Assembly (NCBI RefSeq): GCF_900103505.1
Contig: NZ_FNIA01000027.1
Span: 1 to 38,763 of the forward strand
Reading direction: 5' to 3'
From: Haloarchaeobius iranensis
Lineage (GTDB): Archaea; Halobacteriota; Halobacteria; Halobacteriales; Natrialbaceae
Length of the DNA stretch: 38,763 bases
How positions within the stretch are numbered: position 1 is the first letter of the stretch; every line of letters starts with the position of its first letter. Shown one piece after another: positions 1-6,766 of the stretch. Position numbers and translations under genes: made by a program. The notes under the pieces are model-generated. The model saw nothing but the letters and a program-made list of their open reading frames with translations, had not been told where the DNA came from and did no database searches.

Positions 1-866
1 GAGACCTCCACCTTCGGATGGTACAGCGGGTCGTCCGGGCTCCGGTTCTCCGGGTACTCCGGGTAGTAGTGCTTAATCTCCTTCCCGAGCCTGTGACCTT
101 TGACCAGCTGGCCCGCGCGGGGTGTGTCGACCGTCGTCGCCACGTGATACCCTGGAAGCTTCGAGTGGTTCGCGTGGTGTCGACGGACCCCGGACCGGTC
201 GCTTTCGAGCAGCTGGTGAATCCGCTCGATAGGCCCATCCGCGGCATACACCGGACCCGACAGAGACCGCTTCGGACGGACGTACACGGCCGCGTCGTTG
301 ATGTTCGACGTGCGCGCCGGGTCCGAGAAGTATTTCCTGTGGATACCGAACGCAGCCATCGCCTCCTGAACGACGTCGAGGTACAGGTCGAAGTCGATAT
401 TCGACCCCTGAACCTGCACGTCCAGGTACGGCTGGCCGATGTCCATGTAGCCGTCTACCGACGAGACCTCGCCCGTCCCGTCGTCCTTGACCTTCATGTC
501 CGGCCAGCGCGGGCGCACCGTAATCGTGCCGCCCCGGATACGAGCCGACCGGTCCGCGCGCTCGTTGTCGTACAGGCTATCCCGCGCGACGAAGTGGACC
601 CGGAACAGGGGGACCGTTTCGAGTCCGTAGTTCGGCGCGACCGACGGGTCCGGGGGGAGGATGGGCTGGTGCTGGTAGTCGAACGACGCGGCCCATCGGT
701 CGCCGTCGAGGTTGAAGTCCGCCGTCGGTTTCCCCGACGTACTCCAGCCGTGGTGGTCCTTCCGTACCGAGTCGAGCGCGTAGTACGGCTTCAGCGCGTA
801 CCGCGTGAAGTGAAAGTGTACGTCGAACTCGTGGCACTGCGGTCGGACGAACTGCTGAAAGCTCAC
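1..866 (-). CDS. Hypothetical provirus-type protein (C-terminus beyond window)
   Basis: The frame is open from a GTG at 866 to the window edge, giving at least 288 residues with no stop. The start overlaps the stop of the methyltransferase gene by 4 bases (GTGA), which indicates translational coupling and decides the start. The protein begins MSFQQFVRPQ and is rich in Tyr, His and Asp, with aromatic motifs such as FHFTRY and KPYYALD and a block DGYMDIGQPYLDV near residues 150-165. I see no membrane segment, signal peptide or catalytic motif. Position and composition resemble conserved proteins found next to methyltransferase genes in haloarchaeal proviruses (possibly the family called DUF7845; recollection only). 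The opposite strand is also open here but reads as an Arg/Val-rich shadow. Function unknown. Confidence 0.75.
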   Translation of the reverse strand, partial: MSFQQFVRPQCHEFDVHFHFTRYALKPYYALDSVRKDHHGWSTSGKPTADFNLDGDRWAASFDYQHQPILPPDPSVAPNYGLETVPLFRVHFVARDSLYDNERADRSARIRGGTITVRPRWPDMKVKDDGTGEVSSVDGYMDIGQPYLDVQVQGSNIDFDLYLDVVQEAMAAFGIHRKYFSDPARTSNINDAAVYVRPKRSLSGPVYAADGPIERIHQLLESDRSGVRRHHANHSKLPGYHVATTVDTPRAGQLVKGHRLGKEIKHYYPEYPENRSPDDPLYHPKVEV

Positions 867-1543
867 TGCTCGACACCCCCATCAGTGGCGACGTGATAGG
901 CACCAAGCCCCTGCTGTTCACTCCGGGTGTCTCCCTCCACGGCAGCGAGCCAATGGTAGAGGAGTCGCCGGAGGTAGGGAGCAGGGACAGCGTGGCGTTT
1001 CAGTCCGCGTGCGGGCCAGTCGTGGCCGTACCCCTTCGCGAGTCGCCATCCCTCGTTAGTCCCGACCCATGCGTTTCCATGCTTTCCTTGGTCCGCGAGT
1101 GGACCGTCGTCGGGCCGGAATCGGGGAGAACGGTCGGGTTCCGGAACTGTAAACGAGGTTTCGAACGCTCGGGGGTAGTGAATCGGCATCCCGAACATCC
1201 CACCCGAGAACGTCACAGGGTCCCGAAGCGGAGCCTGTGGAACGTTCTCGATGATGTAGTGGTCGGCGTACTCGCGGCAAACACGTCGGGCGTCGTCGAT
1301 GTAATCCGGGTGTGAATCACGGTTGTTCCCGGCAGTCGCACGACTGAATCGCTGGCATGGGGGATGAGCAACCGCCAAGTCGAACGAACCGGTGATGGGA
1401 GGGTTCCGCGCATCGCCCTGAACCACGTCGCTGAACGGGTTCGTGTCAGGTTCGATGCCGACGCGAGTGACCGCGCCGTACGTGTGCAGAACCTCGTCCT
1501 CGACGCCGATGTCCGCGTACAGGTGGAGGATTTGGCGCGTCAT
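863..1543 (-). CDS. Small C5-cytosine DNA methyltransferase (virus/element type)
   Basis: A 226-residue protein beginning MTRQILHLYAD. It has the core motifs of C5-cytosine DNA methyltransferases in order: a SAM-binding GIEPD near residues 29-33, the catalytic PPCQ with Cys63, and ENV at 99-101. In this family the cysteine attacks C6 of the target cytosine and the ENV glutamate assists. At 226 residues it is much shorter than bacterial enzymes (over 300), so the target-recognition part is small, which is common in phage and provirus versions. The ATG at 1543 overlaps the stop of the upstream gene (ATGA). An earlier in-frame start at 1579 would run deep into that gene. The likely role is protecting element DNA from restriction, or an orphan modification. 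No restriction endonuclease is visible nearby. Confidence 0.85.
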   Translation of the reverse strand: MTRQILHLYADIGVEDEVLHTYGAVTRVGIEPDTNPFSDVVQGDARNPPITGSFDLAVAHPPCQRFSRATAGNNRDSHPDYIDDARRVCREYADHYIIENVPQAPLRDPVTFSGGMFGMPIHYPRAFETSFTVPEPDRSPRFRPDDGPLADQGKHGNAWVGTNEGWRLAKGYGHDWPARGLKRHAVPAPYLRRLLYHWLAAVEGDTRSEQQGLGAYHVATDGGVEQ

Positions 1544-1737
1544 CGTCGCACCTCCCAAGCGTCGGCCGCCTCGACCCACGAGCCCGACTCGGGAGCGACC
1601 AGCTTCAGCTCGTACTCGCCGCTCACCGGGTCCGTGAAGGCATCGACGCGCTCACCGGAGCGCGGCCAGTCCCACCGTGTCGTCTCTCCCGTGTGTGCGT
1701 CGTACAGGCGCGACGCACGCACGAACACGCTATTCAT
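1540..1737 (-). CDS. Small hypothetical protein of the element operon
   Basis: A 65-residue protein starting MNSVFVRASRLYDAHTG, sandwiched between the zinc-finger gene (8-base overlap) and the methyltransferase gene (4-base overlap). The content is WDWPRSGERVD followed by a strand-like SGEYELKLVAPESGSW, which suggests a small beta-rich fold. I see no membrane segment or metal-binding cysteines. An in-frame GTG at 1746 would add three residues; the ATG is preferred because it reduces the overlap. Function unknown. The evidence that it is real is the unbroken chain of overlapping genes in one direction and its low-arginine, acidic composition compared with the other frames. Confidence 0.6.
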   Translation of the reverse strand: MNSVFVRASRLYDAHTGETTRWDWPRSGERVDAFTDPVSGEYELKLVAPESGSWVEAADAWEVRR

Positions 1738-1975
1738 CGTCCTCACCCCCGCACTCGATGGCTTCGAGAGACGGAGCGACGCGCTCGGCTCCAGTGCGCT
1801 CTAGTCGACGAGAACAGCCATGCAGGTGCCCGGCTTCGGACCCGTCGGTCAGACGGGTACAGCGGGTCCCACACTCGTCACAGCGGAACTCGCGGGACGT
1901 GGTGGGAACGGGCTTCGATTGCTCACGCGCTCGGAGCTCGTCGCGCGAGATACCGAACCGACGTTCGGTACTCAC
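1730..1975 (-). CDS. Small zinc-finger protein, first gene of the element operon
   Basis: An 81-residue protein from a GTG at 1975 (MSTERRFGISRDELRARE). A GTG at 1984 would add three residues. A metal-binding region near residues 33-57 contains CDECGTRC followed by HLHGC, which fits a single zinc finger of the C-x2-C...H-x-H/C kind. The rest is charged and acidic at the C-terminus. Such small zinc-finger proteins are abundant in haloarchaeal viruses and proviruses and may bind DNA or protein; the specific role is unknown. It is the most upstream of four overlapping minus-strand genes and begins about 100 bases beyond the 3' end of tRNA-Tyr. I cannot see a convincing TATA box upstream. Confidence 0.65.
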   Translation of the reverse strand: MSTERRFGISRDELRAREQSKPVPTTSREFRCDECGTRCTRLTDGSEAGHLHGCSRRLERTGAERVAPSLEAIECGGEDDE

Positions 1976-2035
1976 GCAGACCACCCCCGAGGCGGAGCTG
2001 AGGCTCGTCGCTTAGCGTCTGAAACCGAAGTGGAG

Positions 2036-2067
2036 AAAAACCCACAGAGAGGCGCTCTCTGGGGTTT
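2036..2067 (-). terminator. Hairpin plus T-tract downstream of tRNA-Tyr
   Basis: Reading the minus strand, a stem of about 13 base pairs with one bulge (2038-2051 pairing with 2055-2067, loop GCG) is followed at once by five T residues at 2036-2040. It lies 9 bases past the mature tRNA 3' end, so it probably ends the tRNA transcript. It may also insulate the tRNA from the element operon that starts further along the same strand. Confidence 0.6.
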
Positions 2068-2075
2068 ATTTCGTA

Positions 2076-2149
2076 TCCGCCCTCCCCGATTTGAACGGGG
2101 GGCAAGTCGATCTACAGTCGACTGCTCTACCAGTCTGAGCTAAGGGCGG
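2076..2149 (-). tRNA. tRNA-Tyr (anticodon GTA)
   Basis: A complete 74-nt cloverleaf. The acceptor stem is CCGCCCT/AGGGCGG with discriminator A, the D arm is present, the anticodon stem GTCGA/TCGAC holds the loop CTGTAGA (anticodon GTA), the variable loop has 5 nt, and the T stem is CCCCG/CGGGG. The first pair is C1-G72, the identity element peculiar to archaeal and eukaryal tRNA-Tyr. CCA is not encoded. I see no intron in the anticodon loop. The 3' end faces the provirus-like genes at 1-1975, the usual arrangement when an element integrates into a tRNA 3' end. Confidence 0.96.
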
Positions 2150-2176
2150 GCGTACTCTCACGTAGTCGCCGAGTAC

Positions 2177-2184
2177 GATTTAAG
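2177..2184 (-). promoter_or_regulatory. TATA-like box of tRNA-Tyr
   Basis: On the minus strand CTTAAATC is centred about 31 bases upstream of the tRNA 5' end (2149), the spacing expected for a haloarchaeal box A. Confidence 0.55.
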
Positions 2185-2244
2185 GGTTATCATTCGCGGT
2201 CCTGACGGGGTGTAGTACGACCGGTGTCAGACGCGGCAGATAGA

Positions 2245-2252
2245 TTAAAATA
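2245..2252 (+). promoter_or_regulatory. TATA-like box of cdrL
   Basis: TTAAAATA lies about 36 bases before the cdrL ATG (2285), predicting a short leader of roughly 10 bases. It is an AT-rich island in an otherwise GC-rich stretch. Confidence 0.5.
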
Positions 2253-2284
2253 GTTGGCGCATAGAACTGTGTGCGAAAGCGGGC

Positions 2285-2797
2285 ATGAGTAAGATTACCG
2301 TGCGTGCGGACGACGAGTTGGTCGAGCGCCTGGAGGCGCGCGAGGAGTCGAAGAGCCAGCTCGTTCGGGAGGCGCTCCGTGCGTACCTCGACGACGAGCT
2401 CGCGGAGCCGTCGGGCGGGTCGTCGGACGGTCAGAACGACACGCTGGACGGGTTCCTTGCCGACCGGGTGACGGAGCTCGTGGACGAACGCGTCGCGTAT
2501 CACATGCGCACGCATCAGCAGGACGTAAACGTGAACCTCCAGTTCGAAGGAGCGACGCCGGAGCGTGCGTCGGTGTCTGACGAACCGACGGCACAACCGG
2601 AGACGGGGGACGTCGACCGGAGCTGCGGACAGTGCGGTGAGACGCTCGACGGCGACCACGTGTACTGTCCGAACTGCGGCGAGAAGGCCTCGCGGCGGGC
2701 CTTCTGTGACTGTGGCGACGAGATCCGTTCGGACTGGGGGTTCTGTCCGAGCTGCGGGCGTCGGACGCCGGCGGCGGACGTGTTGGACTCCGCGTAG
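2285..2797 (+). CDS. cdrL: CdrL-type ribbon-helix-helix regulator with zinc ribbons
   Basis: A 170-residue protein. Residues 1-45 (start MSKITVRADDELVERLEARE, then a helix QLVREALRAYLDDEL) form a ribbon-helix-helix DNA-binding domain. A charged linker (45-115) follows. The C-terminus carries two zinc-ribbon-like pairs: CGQCGE/CPNCGE and CDCGDE/CPSCGR (about residues 117-160). This layout, directly upstream of cdrS and ftsZ2, matches the cell-division regulator CdrL described in haloarchaea, where CdrS and CdrL control ftsZ2 and other division genes. The gene has its own TATA box, and a separate promoter follows its stop, so cdrS can be transcribed independently. The assignment rests on domain order and synteny, since RHH sequences themselves are not very distinctive. 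Confidence 0.85.
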   Translation: MSKITVRADDELVERLEAREESKSQLVREALRAYLDDELAEPSGGSSDGQNDTLDGFLADRVTELVDERVAYHMRTHQQDVNVNLQFEGATPERASVSDEPTAQPETGDVDRSCGQCGETLDGDHVYCPNCGEKASRRAFCDCGDEIRSDWGFCPSCGRRTPAADVLDSA

Positions 2798-2856
2798 GAC
2801 AAATCGGGGCTGTCGTCACACAAGACGACGAATCGGGGGTCGAAATAGGCGGTAGA

Positions 2857-2863
2857 TTTATTA
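2857..2863 (+). promoter_or_regulatory. TATA-like box of cdrS-ftsZ2
   Basis: TTTATTA follows a GC-rich stretch and is about 160 bases before the cdrS start. The predicted transcription start (about 2885-2890) coincides with the perfect GTAAGAC palindrome, so the cdrS-ftsZ2 transcript would have a leader of about 130 bases. Confidence 0.55.
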
Positions 2864-2883
2864 TGTATGACACTGTGCATACA
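2864..2883. promoter_or_regulatory. Inverted repeat next to the cdrS TATA box
   Basis: TGTATG and CATACA form the ends of an imperfect palindrome whose inner part (CAC-T-GTG) is also symmetric, with one unpaired base. It abuts the TATA box on its downstream side, where a bound protein would block RNA polymerase recruitment. It is a candidate operator; no binding data can be inferred from the sequence. Confidence 0.4.
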
Positions 2884-2888
2884 GTTGC

Positions 2889-3000
2889 GTAAGACGGGTG
2901 TCTTACACACTACGGATTCGGGAGAATACGGGGCTCCCGCGTACGGTTTCGGTGTGTAAGACGGAACGCGTGCGAAAGAATCCCACGCGGGACGTCTTAC
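2889..3000. promoter_or_regulatory. Cluster of four GTAAGAC boxes upstream of cdrS
   Basis: A perfect palindrome GTAAGAC-GGGT-GTCTTAC (2889-2906) is followed by GTAAGAC at 2956-2962 and its complement GTCTTAC at 2994-3000. Extended half-sites agree on roughly GTGTAAGACGG. They fill the leader between the TATA box and the cdrS start. Because the neighbouring genes encode RHH proteins, which bind short inverted or direct repeats as dimers and tetramers, these are the best candidates for CdrL or CdrS operators (inference). Confidence 0.55.
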
Positions 3001-3019
3001 CCAAAGGGGAATCAAAACC

Positions 3020-3196
3020 ATGGAGCGTGTGACACTGCGAATACCGAAGCAGCAGATCGAGGAAGTTGAACAGATGGTCGAGACGGGCGAGTACCCGAAC
3101 CGGAGCGAGGCGATCCGGTCGGCAGTCCGTGAGATGCTCAACGAGCAGAACGACCGCTCGAACGAGAAATCCCAGCGCACCTGGGCAAAGGTCTAA
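3020..3196 (+). CDS. cdrS: CdrS ribbon-helix-helix cell-division regulator
   Basis: A 58-residue protein, essentially one ribbon-helix-helix domain: the strand [12 protein letters not shown] (1-12), then the helices [13 protein letters not shown] (13-25) and [14 protein letters not shown] (27-40), with a charged tail. It lies 2 bases upstream of ftsZ2, so the two are co-transcribed and probably translationally linked. Haloarchaeal CdrS is a transcription factor that activates ftsZ2 and other division genes; disrupting its regulation gives elongated or enlarged cells (literature on Halobacterium and Haloferax). The length and position fit exactly. The multiple GTAAGAC boxes in front of it suggest regulation by itself or by CdrL. 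Confidence 0.9.
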   Translation: MERVTLRIPKQQIEEVEQMVETGEYPNRSEAIRSAVREMLNEQNDRSNEKSQRTWAKV

Positions 3197-3198
3197 CG

Positions 3199-4446
3199 AT
3201 GCAGGATATCGTCCAAGAAGCCCTCGAACACGAGGAACGAGAGCAGAAGCAGCAGGCCGACACCACGGGTGACGAGTTCGGCGATCCGCGCATCGTCATC
3301 GTCGGCTGCGGTGGCGCCGGCAACAACACCGTCAACCGACTGTACAACATCGGCGTCGACGGTGCCGACACCGTCGCCATCAACACCGACAAGCAGCACC
3401 TCAAGATGATAGAGGCCGACACGAAGATCCTGGTCGGCAAGTCCCTCACAAACGGGCTCGGCGCGGGCGGCGACCCCTCGATGGGCGAGCGCGCGACCGA
3501 GATGGCCCAGGGGACCATCAAGGAGGTGCTCGGCGACGCGGACCTCGTGTTCGTGACCGCCGGCATGGGTGGCGGGACCGGTACCGGTGCCGCCCCGGTC
3601 GTCTCCAGCATCGCGAAGGAGCAGGGCGCAATCGTCGTCGGCATGGTGTCGACGCCGTTCAACGTCGAGCGCGCCCGCACGGTCAAGGCCGAGGAAGGTC
3701 TGGAGAAGCTCCGCGAGGAGGCCGACTCCATCATCGTGCTGGACAACAACCGGCTGCTCGACTACGTCCCGAACCTGCCCATCGGCAAGGCGTTCTCGGT
3801 CATGGACCAGATCATCGCCGAGACGGTCAAGGGCATCTCCGAGACCATCACCCAACCGAGTCTGATCAACCTGGACTACGCCGACATGACGTCCATCATG
3901 AACCAGGGTGGCGTCGCGGTGATGCTCGTCGGCGAGACACAGGACAAGAACAAGACGCGAGAGGTGGTGAACGACGCGATGAACCACCCGCTGCTGGACG
4001 TGGACTACCGTGGTGCATCCGGTGGACTCGTCCACATCACGGGTGGCCCGGACCTCACGCTGAAGGAGGCCGAGGGCATCGCGAACAACATCACCGAACG
4101 GCTGGAGGCCAGCGCGAACGTCATCTGGGGCGCACGCATCCAGGAGAACTACAAGGGCAAGGTCCGCGTCATGGCGATCATGACGGGCGTCCAGAGCGCG
4201 CAGGTGCTCGGCCCGAGCACGCAGAAGCAGGCCAACAAGTCCCGCCAGGCCATCGACGGCGTCGACGAGGCTGAGTTCGAAGCCCAGCCCGGCGGTCAGC
4301 CGGTCCAGAACAGCGGCGGCGGCCAGTCCGTCAACGGCGGCGGCCAGTCCGTCAACGGTGGCGGCGACTCGAACTCCGGCAGCACCTGGGGCGACGGCGG
4401 CCAGGACGAGATCGAGCAGAACAACGGACTCGACGTCATCCGCTGA
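3199..4446 (+). CDS. ftsZ2: Cell division protein FtsZ2 (tubulin homologue)
   Basis: A 415-residue GTPase. The N-terminal extension [13 protein letters not shown] is typical of haloarchaeal FtsZ2. The nucleotide-binding domain includes [14 protein letters not shown] near residues 35-48 and the tubulin signature GGGTGTG near 123-129. The synergy-loop catalytic region follows, with LINLDYADM near 223-231. After the globular domain (to about residue 345) comes a disordered Gly/Gln/Ser/Asn linker containing a short tandem repeat, then the conserved tail GLDVIR. FtsZ2 acts with FtsZ1 and SepF in haloarchaeal division, FtsZ2 mainly in constriction. The tail sequence, synteny with cdrS/cdrL and nearby ncsA argue for FtsZ2 rather than FtsZ1 or a CetZ. 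Confidence 0.97.
   Translation: MQDIVQEALEHEEREQKQQADTTGDEFGDPRIVIVGCGGAGNNTVNRLYNIGVDGADTVAINTDKQHLKMIEADTKILVGKSLTNGLGAGGDPSMGERATEMAQGTIKEVLGDADLVFVTAGMGGGTGTGAAPVVSSIAKEQGAIVVGMVSTPFNVERARTVKAEEGLEKLREEADSIIVLDNNRLLDYVPNLPIGKAFSVMDQIIAETVKGISETITQPSLINLDYADMTSIMNQGGVAVMLVGETQDKNKTREVVNDAMNHPLLDVDYRGASGGLVHITGGPDLTLKEAEGIANNITERLEASANVIWGARIQENYKGKVRVMAIMTGVQSAQVLGPSTQKQANKSRQAIDGVDEAEFEAQPGGQPVQNSGGGQSVNGGGQSVNGGGDSNSGSTWGDGGQDEIEQNNGLDVIR
4315..4356 (+). repeat. Tandem 21-base repeat in the ftsZ2 linker
   Basis: Two perfect 21-base units (4315-4335 and 4336-4356) each encode GGGQSVN and are followed by a degenerate third unit (GGGDSN). They lie in the disordered linker before the conserved FtsZ2 tail, where length variation is tolerated. 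Confidence 0.8.
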
Positions 4447-4476
4447 CTCGGTATCCGCACCTTCTTTCGACCCGAC

Positions 4477-4498
4477 CGGCCAGCGGCGGCGCTGGCCG
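4477..4498. terminator. Hairpin between convergent ftsZ2 and 4501 gene
   Basis: A perfect 9-bp stem CGGCCAGCG/CGCTGGCCG with a 4-base loop sits in the 54-base gap between the convergent ends of ftsZ2 and the next gene. There is no T-tract on the plus side, so a terminator role is plausible but unproven. Confidence 0.4.
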
Positions 4499-4500
4499 AC

Positions 4501-5043
4501 TCAGTCCAGCACGGACGTAAACGTCGTCTCGGACCGGAAGACGCCGGTCGCGACGGCGAACGGGTCGAGCGTCTCGTCGCCGTCGGTGACGTGCCAGTCG
4601 CCGTTCTCGACCCACTCCCAGCCGGCGTCGCGGACGAGCGTCTCACCGCAGTAGCTGCCGAACGAGCGGACGACGCGCTCGAACGCGCGTGCGTCGGCGC
4701 TTCCGTCCGAGTCCGGTTCGACACCGACGAACCGGTGCGATTCGAACCGTTCGTCGACGGCGTCGTCGAGCCGCGCGAGCGAGTCGGTCGTGAAGTCCAG
4801 GTCGTAGTCGCTCCAGAAGTCGGCACACTCCTCGGCCTCCTGGGCGAACAGCTCCGGTGGGGTCGACGGCTGCTCCGGCTCGACGGGGTCGCGGTCGGGC
4901 TGGTCGCCGTCGTCGTCGGACGGTGCGGTGGCGTACATCCGGTCGGGGTCGGCCGTCGGTGTCGCACGCTCGGCCGGGTTCTCGACCGAATCGTCCGACG
5001 GCGACGACCGCAGTAGCCTCCGTAGCGTGTCGAGCAGTCCCAT
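4501..5043 (-). CDS. Conserved hypothetical protein
   Basis: A 180-residue acidic protein from the ATG at 5043 (MGLLDTLRRLLRSS). A longer frame to 5139 has an unlikely Arg-rich N-terminus. After an amphipathic N-terminal helix comes a disordered Asp/Pro linker (15-65), then a folded domain from about residue 70 with ELFAQEAEECADFW, SLARLDDAVDERF, FERVVRSFGSYCGETLVRDA and a WEWVENGDWHV strand. The pattern of helices followed by GxYxGETL and Trp-rich strands is reminiscent of DUF3806-like or immunity-type folds, but I cannot assign a function. It is convergent with ftsZ2. A single GTCTTAC box at 5088-5094, the same heptamer repeated before cdrS, lies 45 bases upstream of the start. Confidence 0.75.
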   Translation of the reverse strand: MGLLDTLRRLLRSSPSDDSVENPAERATPTADPDRMYATAPSDDDGDQPDRDPVEPEQPSTPPELFAQEAEECADFWSDYDLDFTTDSLARLDDAVDERFESHRFVGVEPDSDGSADARAFERVVRSFGSYCGETLVRDAGWEWVENGDWHVTDGDETLDPFAVATGVFRSETTFTSVLD

Positions 5044-5187
5044 GGTCGCCGTTCCGTGGCGCGTCCCAAATCGGTTTCGGGGTGCGTGTCTTACGCGTGC
5101 GGCGGCTGCCGTGAGAGCCCCCGTGGCGTATTCCGGCACGGAAGGCGGTCTGAAAACTATAAGCGGGTGCCCCGAAGACGCTCGAAC

Positions 5188-5364
5188 ATGGCGAACACGT
5201 CGACGACCGACCGGTCCCGGTCGGCGGTGCGACGGGTGTCGACGAACGGCTGGCCGCTCGACGCCACGGCCACGCTCCTGTCGGTTCTGGTGCTCGCGGG
5301 AGCGACCGGGCTCTCGCTGACCGCCGTCGCAGCGCCGGCACCGTCGCGGGGTGGTACAGCGTGA
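5188..5364 (+). CDS. Small single-span membrane protein
   Basis: A 58-residue protein with start MANTSTTDRSRSAVRRV. A basic N-terminal half (to residue 20) is followed by one hydrophobic helix (about 26-50, ATLLSVLVLAGATGLSLTAV). The ATG lies about 30 bases after an ACTATAAG TATA-like box (5155-5162), consistent with a near-leaderless transcript, and this decides the start over an upstream ATG at 5056. Its stop overlaps the start of the next gene by 4 bases (GTGA), so the two form an operon. No family recognised. Confidence 0.55.
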   Translation: MANTSTTDRSRSAVRRVSTNGWPLDATATLLSVLVLAGATGLSLTAVAAPAPSRGGTA

Positions 5365-5633
5365 GCGGCCGGTGGCGCACTGGTGCCAGGGCGGTGACGA
5401 CGGCGGTGCTCTGTGGGACCGCCCTCACCGGCGGCGTGGCAGCCCACGGCGGCGAGACGACGGGTCTCCACGACGCACCGCTGGCACTCGGACTGTTCGG
5501 GTTCGGTGTCGTCCTCGTGGGCGTGAGCCTCTACGCCGACGCGCGGAGGGACCTCGACCGTCAGTACGTGGACGCGGGGGTCGTCGTCGGCTTCCTCGCC
5601 GTCGTGCTCGGCATCCCGGCGTACTGGCTCTAG
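5361..5633 (+). CDS. Small membrane protein, three helices
   Basis: A 90-residue protein from a GTG coupled to the preceding stop. The three hydrophobic segments are at about residues 12-29, 41-60 and 71-89. A short HGGETTGLHDAP loop between the first two contains His and Glu/Asp residues that could bind metal, but this is not diagnostic. The last helix ends at the C-terminus (AYWL). It ends tail to tail with ncsA, and the two TAG stops share the bases CTAG (5630-5633). Function unknown. It is likely expressed together with the 58-residue membrane protein. Confidence 0.65.
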   Translation: MSGRWRTGARAVTTAVLCGTALTGGVAAHGGETTGLHDAPLALGLFGFGVVLVGVSLYADARRDLDRQYVDAGVVVGFLAVVLGIPAYWL

Positions 5634-6610
5634 ACCGCCTCGAGCGAGTCGAGCAGCGAGCACTTCCGGCAGCGGTCGCGGGTCGTCGTCGCCCCGCAGT
5701 CCTCGCACTCGTGCAGGTCGGGGCCGTCGCCGTCCTCGTCGTACCGGTCCGCGAGCACGCCCGCGAGCTCCTCGTAGCCGGCCATGATGGAGTGGCGCGT
5801 GCCGGGGTGGTTCTCCTCCAGCCCGTACAGCAGCTGCTGGATCTCGGCGCGGTAGGCCTCGCTCGAGTGCGGACACTCGGTGATGTGCGCCGGGAGGTCG
5901 CGGAGGTGGCAGTAGAGGGCGACCTCCTTCTCGGGCACGTCGCGCAGCGGCTTCGCGCGCGGGACGAACTCGTCCTGGTCGCTGCGGGCGTCGTCGCCGT
6001 CGAAGCCGCCGATGGAGGCGTCGAAGTGCTTGGCCATCTGTGCCACGTCGCCCTCCAGGAAGTTCATCATCGCCGTCTGGGCCTCGTCGTCGAGGTTGTG
6101 GCCGGTCAGCAGCTTGTCCGCGCCGAACTCGTCGGCGTAGCGCTCCAGCAGGTCGCGTCGGAACACGCCGCAGTAGGCGCAGGCGGCCATGTTCTCGGGG
6201 TCGTCCTCGACCACGTCGTCCATCCGGACGCCGAACTCGTCCTCGTAGGTGACGAGCTCGTGCCGCAGCGAGAGCTCGTCGGCGAGCTCGACGCAGGCGC
6301 CGACGCTCTCGTCGCGGTAGCCCTCGATACCCTCGTGGATGGTCAGCGCGACCAGCTCGATGCGGGGGTCCTCGGCGAACGTCTCGTCGAGGATGTGGGT
6401 GAGGACGACGCTGTCTTTGCCGCCGGAGAGCCCGATGACCCACGTCTCGGGGTCGTCGGGCGTCGCGTCGCGTGGCACCAGGCCGTCCTCGCGGACGCGC
6501 TTTCGCACCCGCTTCTCGACGGTTTCGCAGAAATGCGACTCGCAGAGGTGCGCGCCGGAGTAGGCGGCGTGCATCACGGCCTCCCTTCCGCACCTGGTGC
6601 ACTCGGTCAT
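5630..6610 (-). CDS. ncsA: tRNA 2-thiolation adenylyltransferase NcsA/TtuA family
   Basis: A 326-residue protein of the TIGR00269/TtuA family. It starts MTECTRCGREAVMH with an N-terminal zinc site (CxxC...H..H), followed by the PP-loop SGGKDSVVL near residue 59 that binds ATP. The central CAYCGVFRR and GHNLDDEAQT hold the catalytic or Fe-S cysteine and the nucleotide-binding motif. The protein ends in a zinc ribbon (CEDCG...CRKC). These enzymes adenylate U34 of tRNAs for Lys, Glu and Gln before sulfur transfer from a ubiquitin-like carrier (SAMP2 in Haloferax). In known haloarchaea ncsA is a neighbour of ftsZ2, as here. A TATA-like box at 6703-6710 would also allow a leaderless start at 6673, adding 21 residues (MSEAGRTDPK); I prefer 6610 by family length. 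Confidence 0.9.
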   Translation of the reverse strand: MTECTRCGREAVMHAAYSGAHLCESHFCETVEKRVRKRVREDGLVPRDATPDDPETWVIGLSGGKDSVVLTHILDETFAEDPRIELVALTIHEGIEGYRDESVGACVELADELSLRHELVTYEDEFGVRMDDVVEDDPENMAACAYCGVFRRDLLERYADEFGADKLLTGHNLDDEAQTAMMNFLEGDVAQMAKHFDASIGGFDGDDARSDQDEFVPRAKPLRDVPEKEVALYCHLRDLPAHITECPHSSEAYRAEIQQLLYGLEENHPGTRHSIMAGYEELAGVLADRYDEDGDGPDLHECEDCGATTTRDRCRKCSLLDSLEAV

Positions 6611-6766
6611 CGCTCGTCGGTTGTCGACGGCCCGGGAAACGCGTTTCGGGTCCGTACGCCCCGCCTCGCTCATCTCGAAAGTGATTTGATACCAGATGTG
6701 TTGAAATAACGCAACGATGTACCCCTCGAACTCCCGCCGACAGCCCGTCCCCGGGCGTGAGTCCCC

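Noticed and set aside
18-896. Long plus-strand open frame over the left edge
   Set aside because: It is Arg/Val-rich with no motif, while the minus strand is open through the same bases, has haloarchaeal composition, and starts with a GTGA overlap with the methyltransferase gene.
1923-2105. Short minus-strand frame running through the tRNA 3' end and terminator
   Set aside because: It overlaps a perfect tRNA-Tyr and its hairpin, and lacks coding character.
5351-6709. 452-codon plus-strand frame opposite ncsA
   Set aside because: It is a shadow of the GC-rich ncsA coding strand; ncsA has complete family motifs in the other direction.
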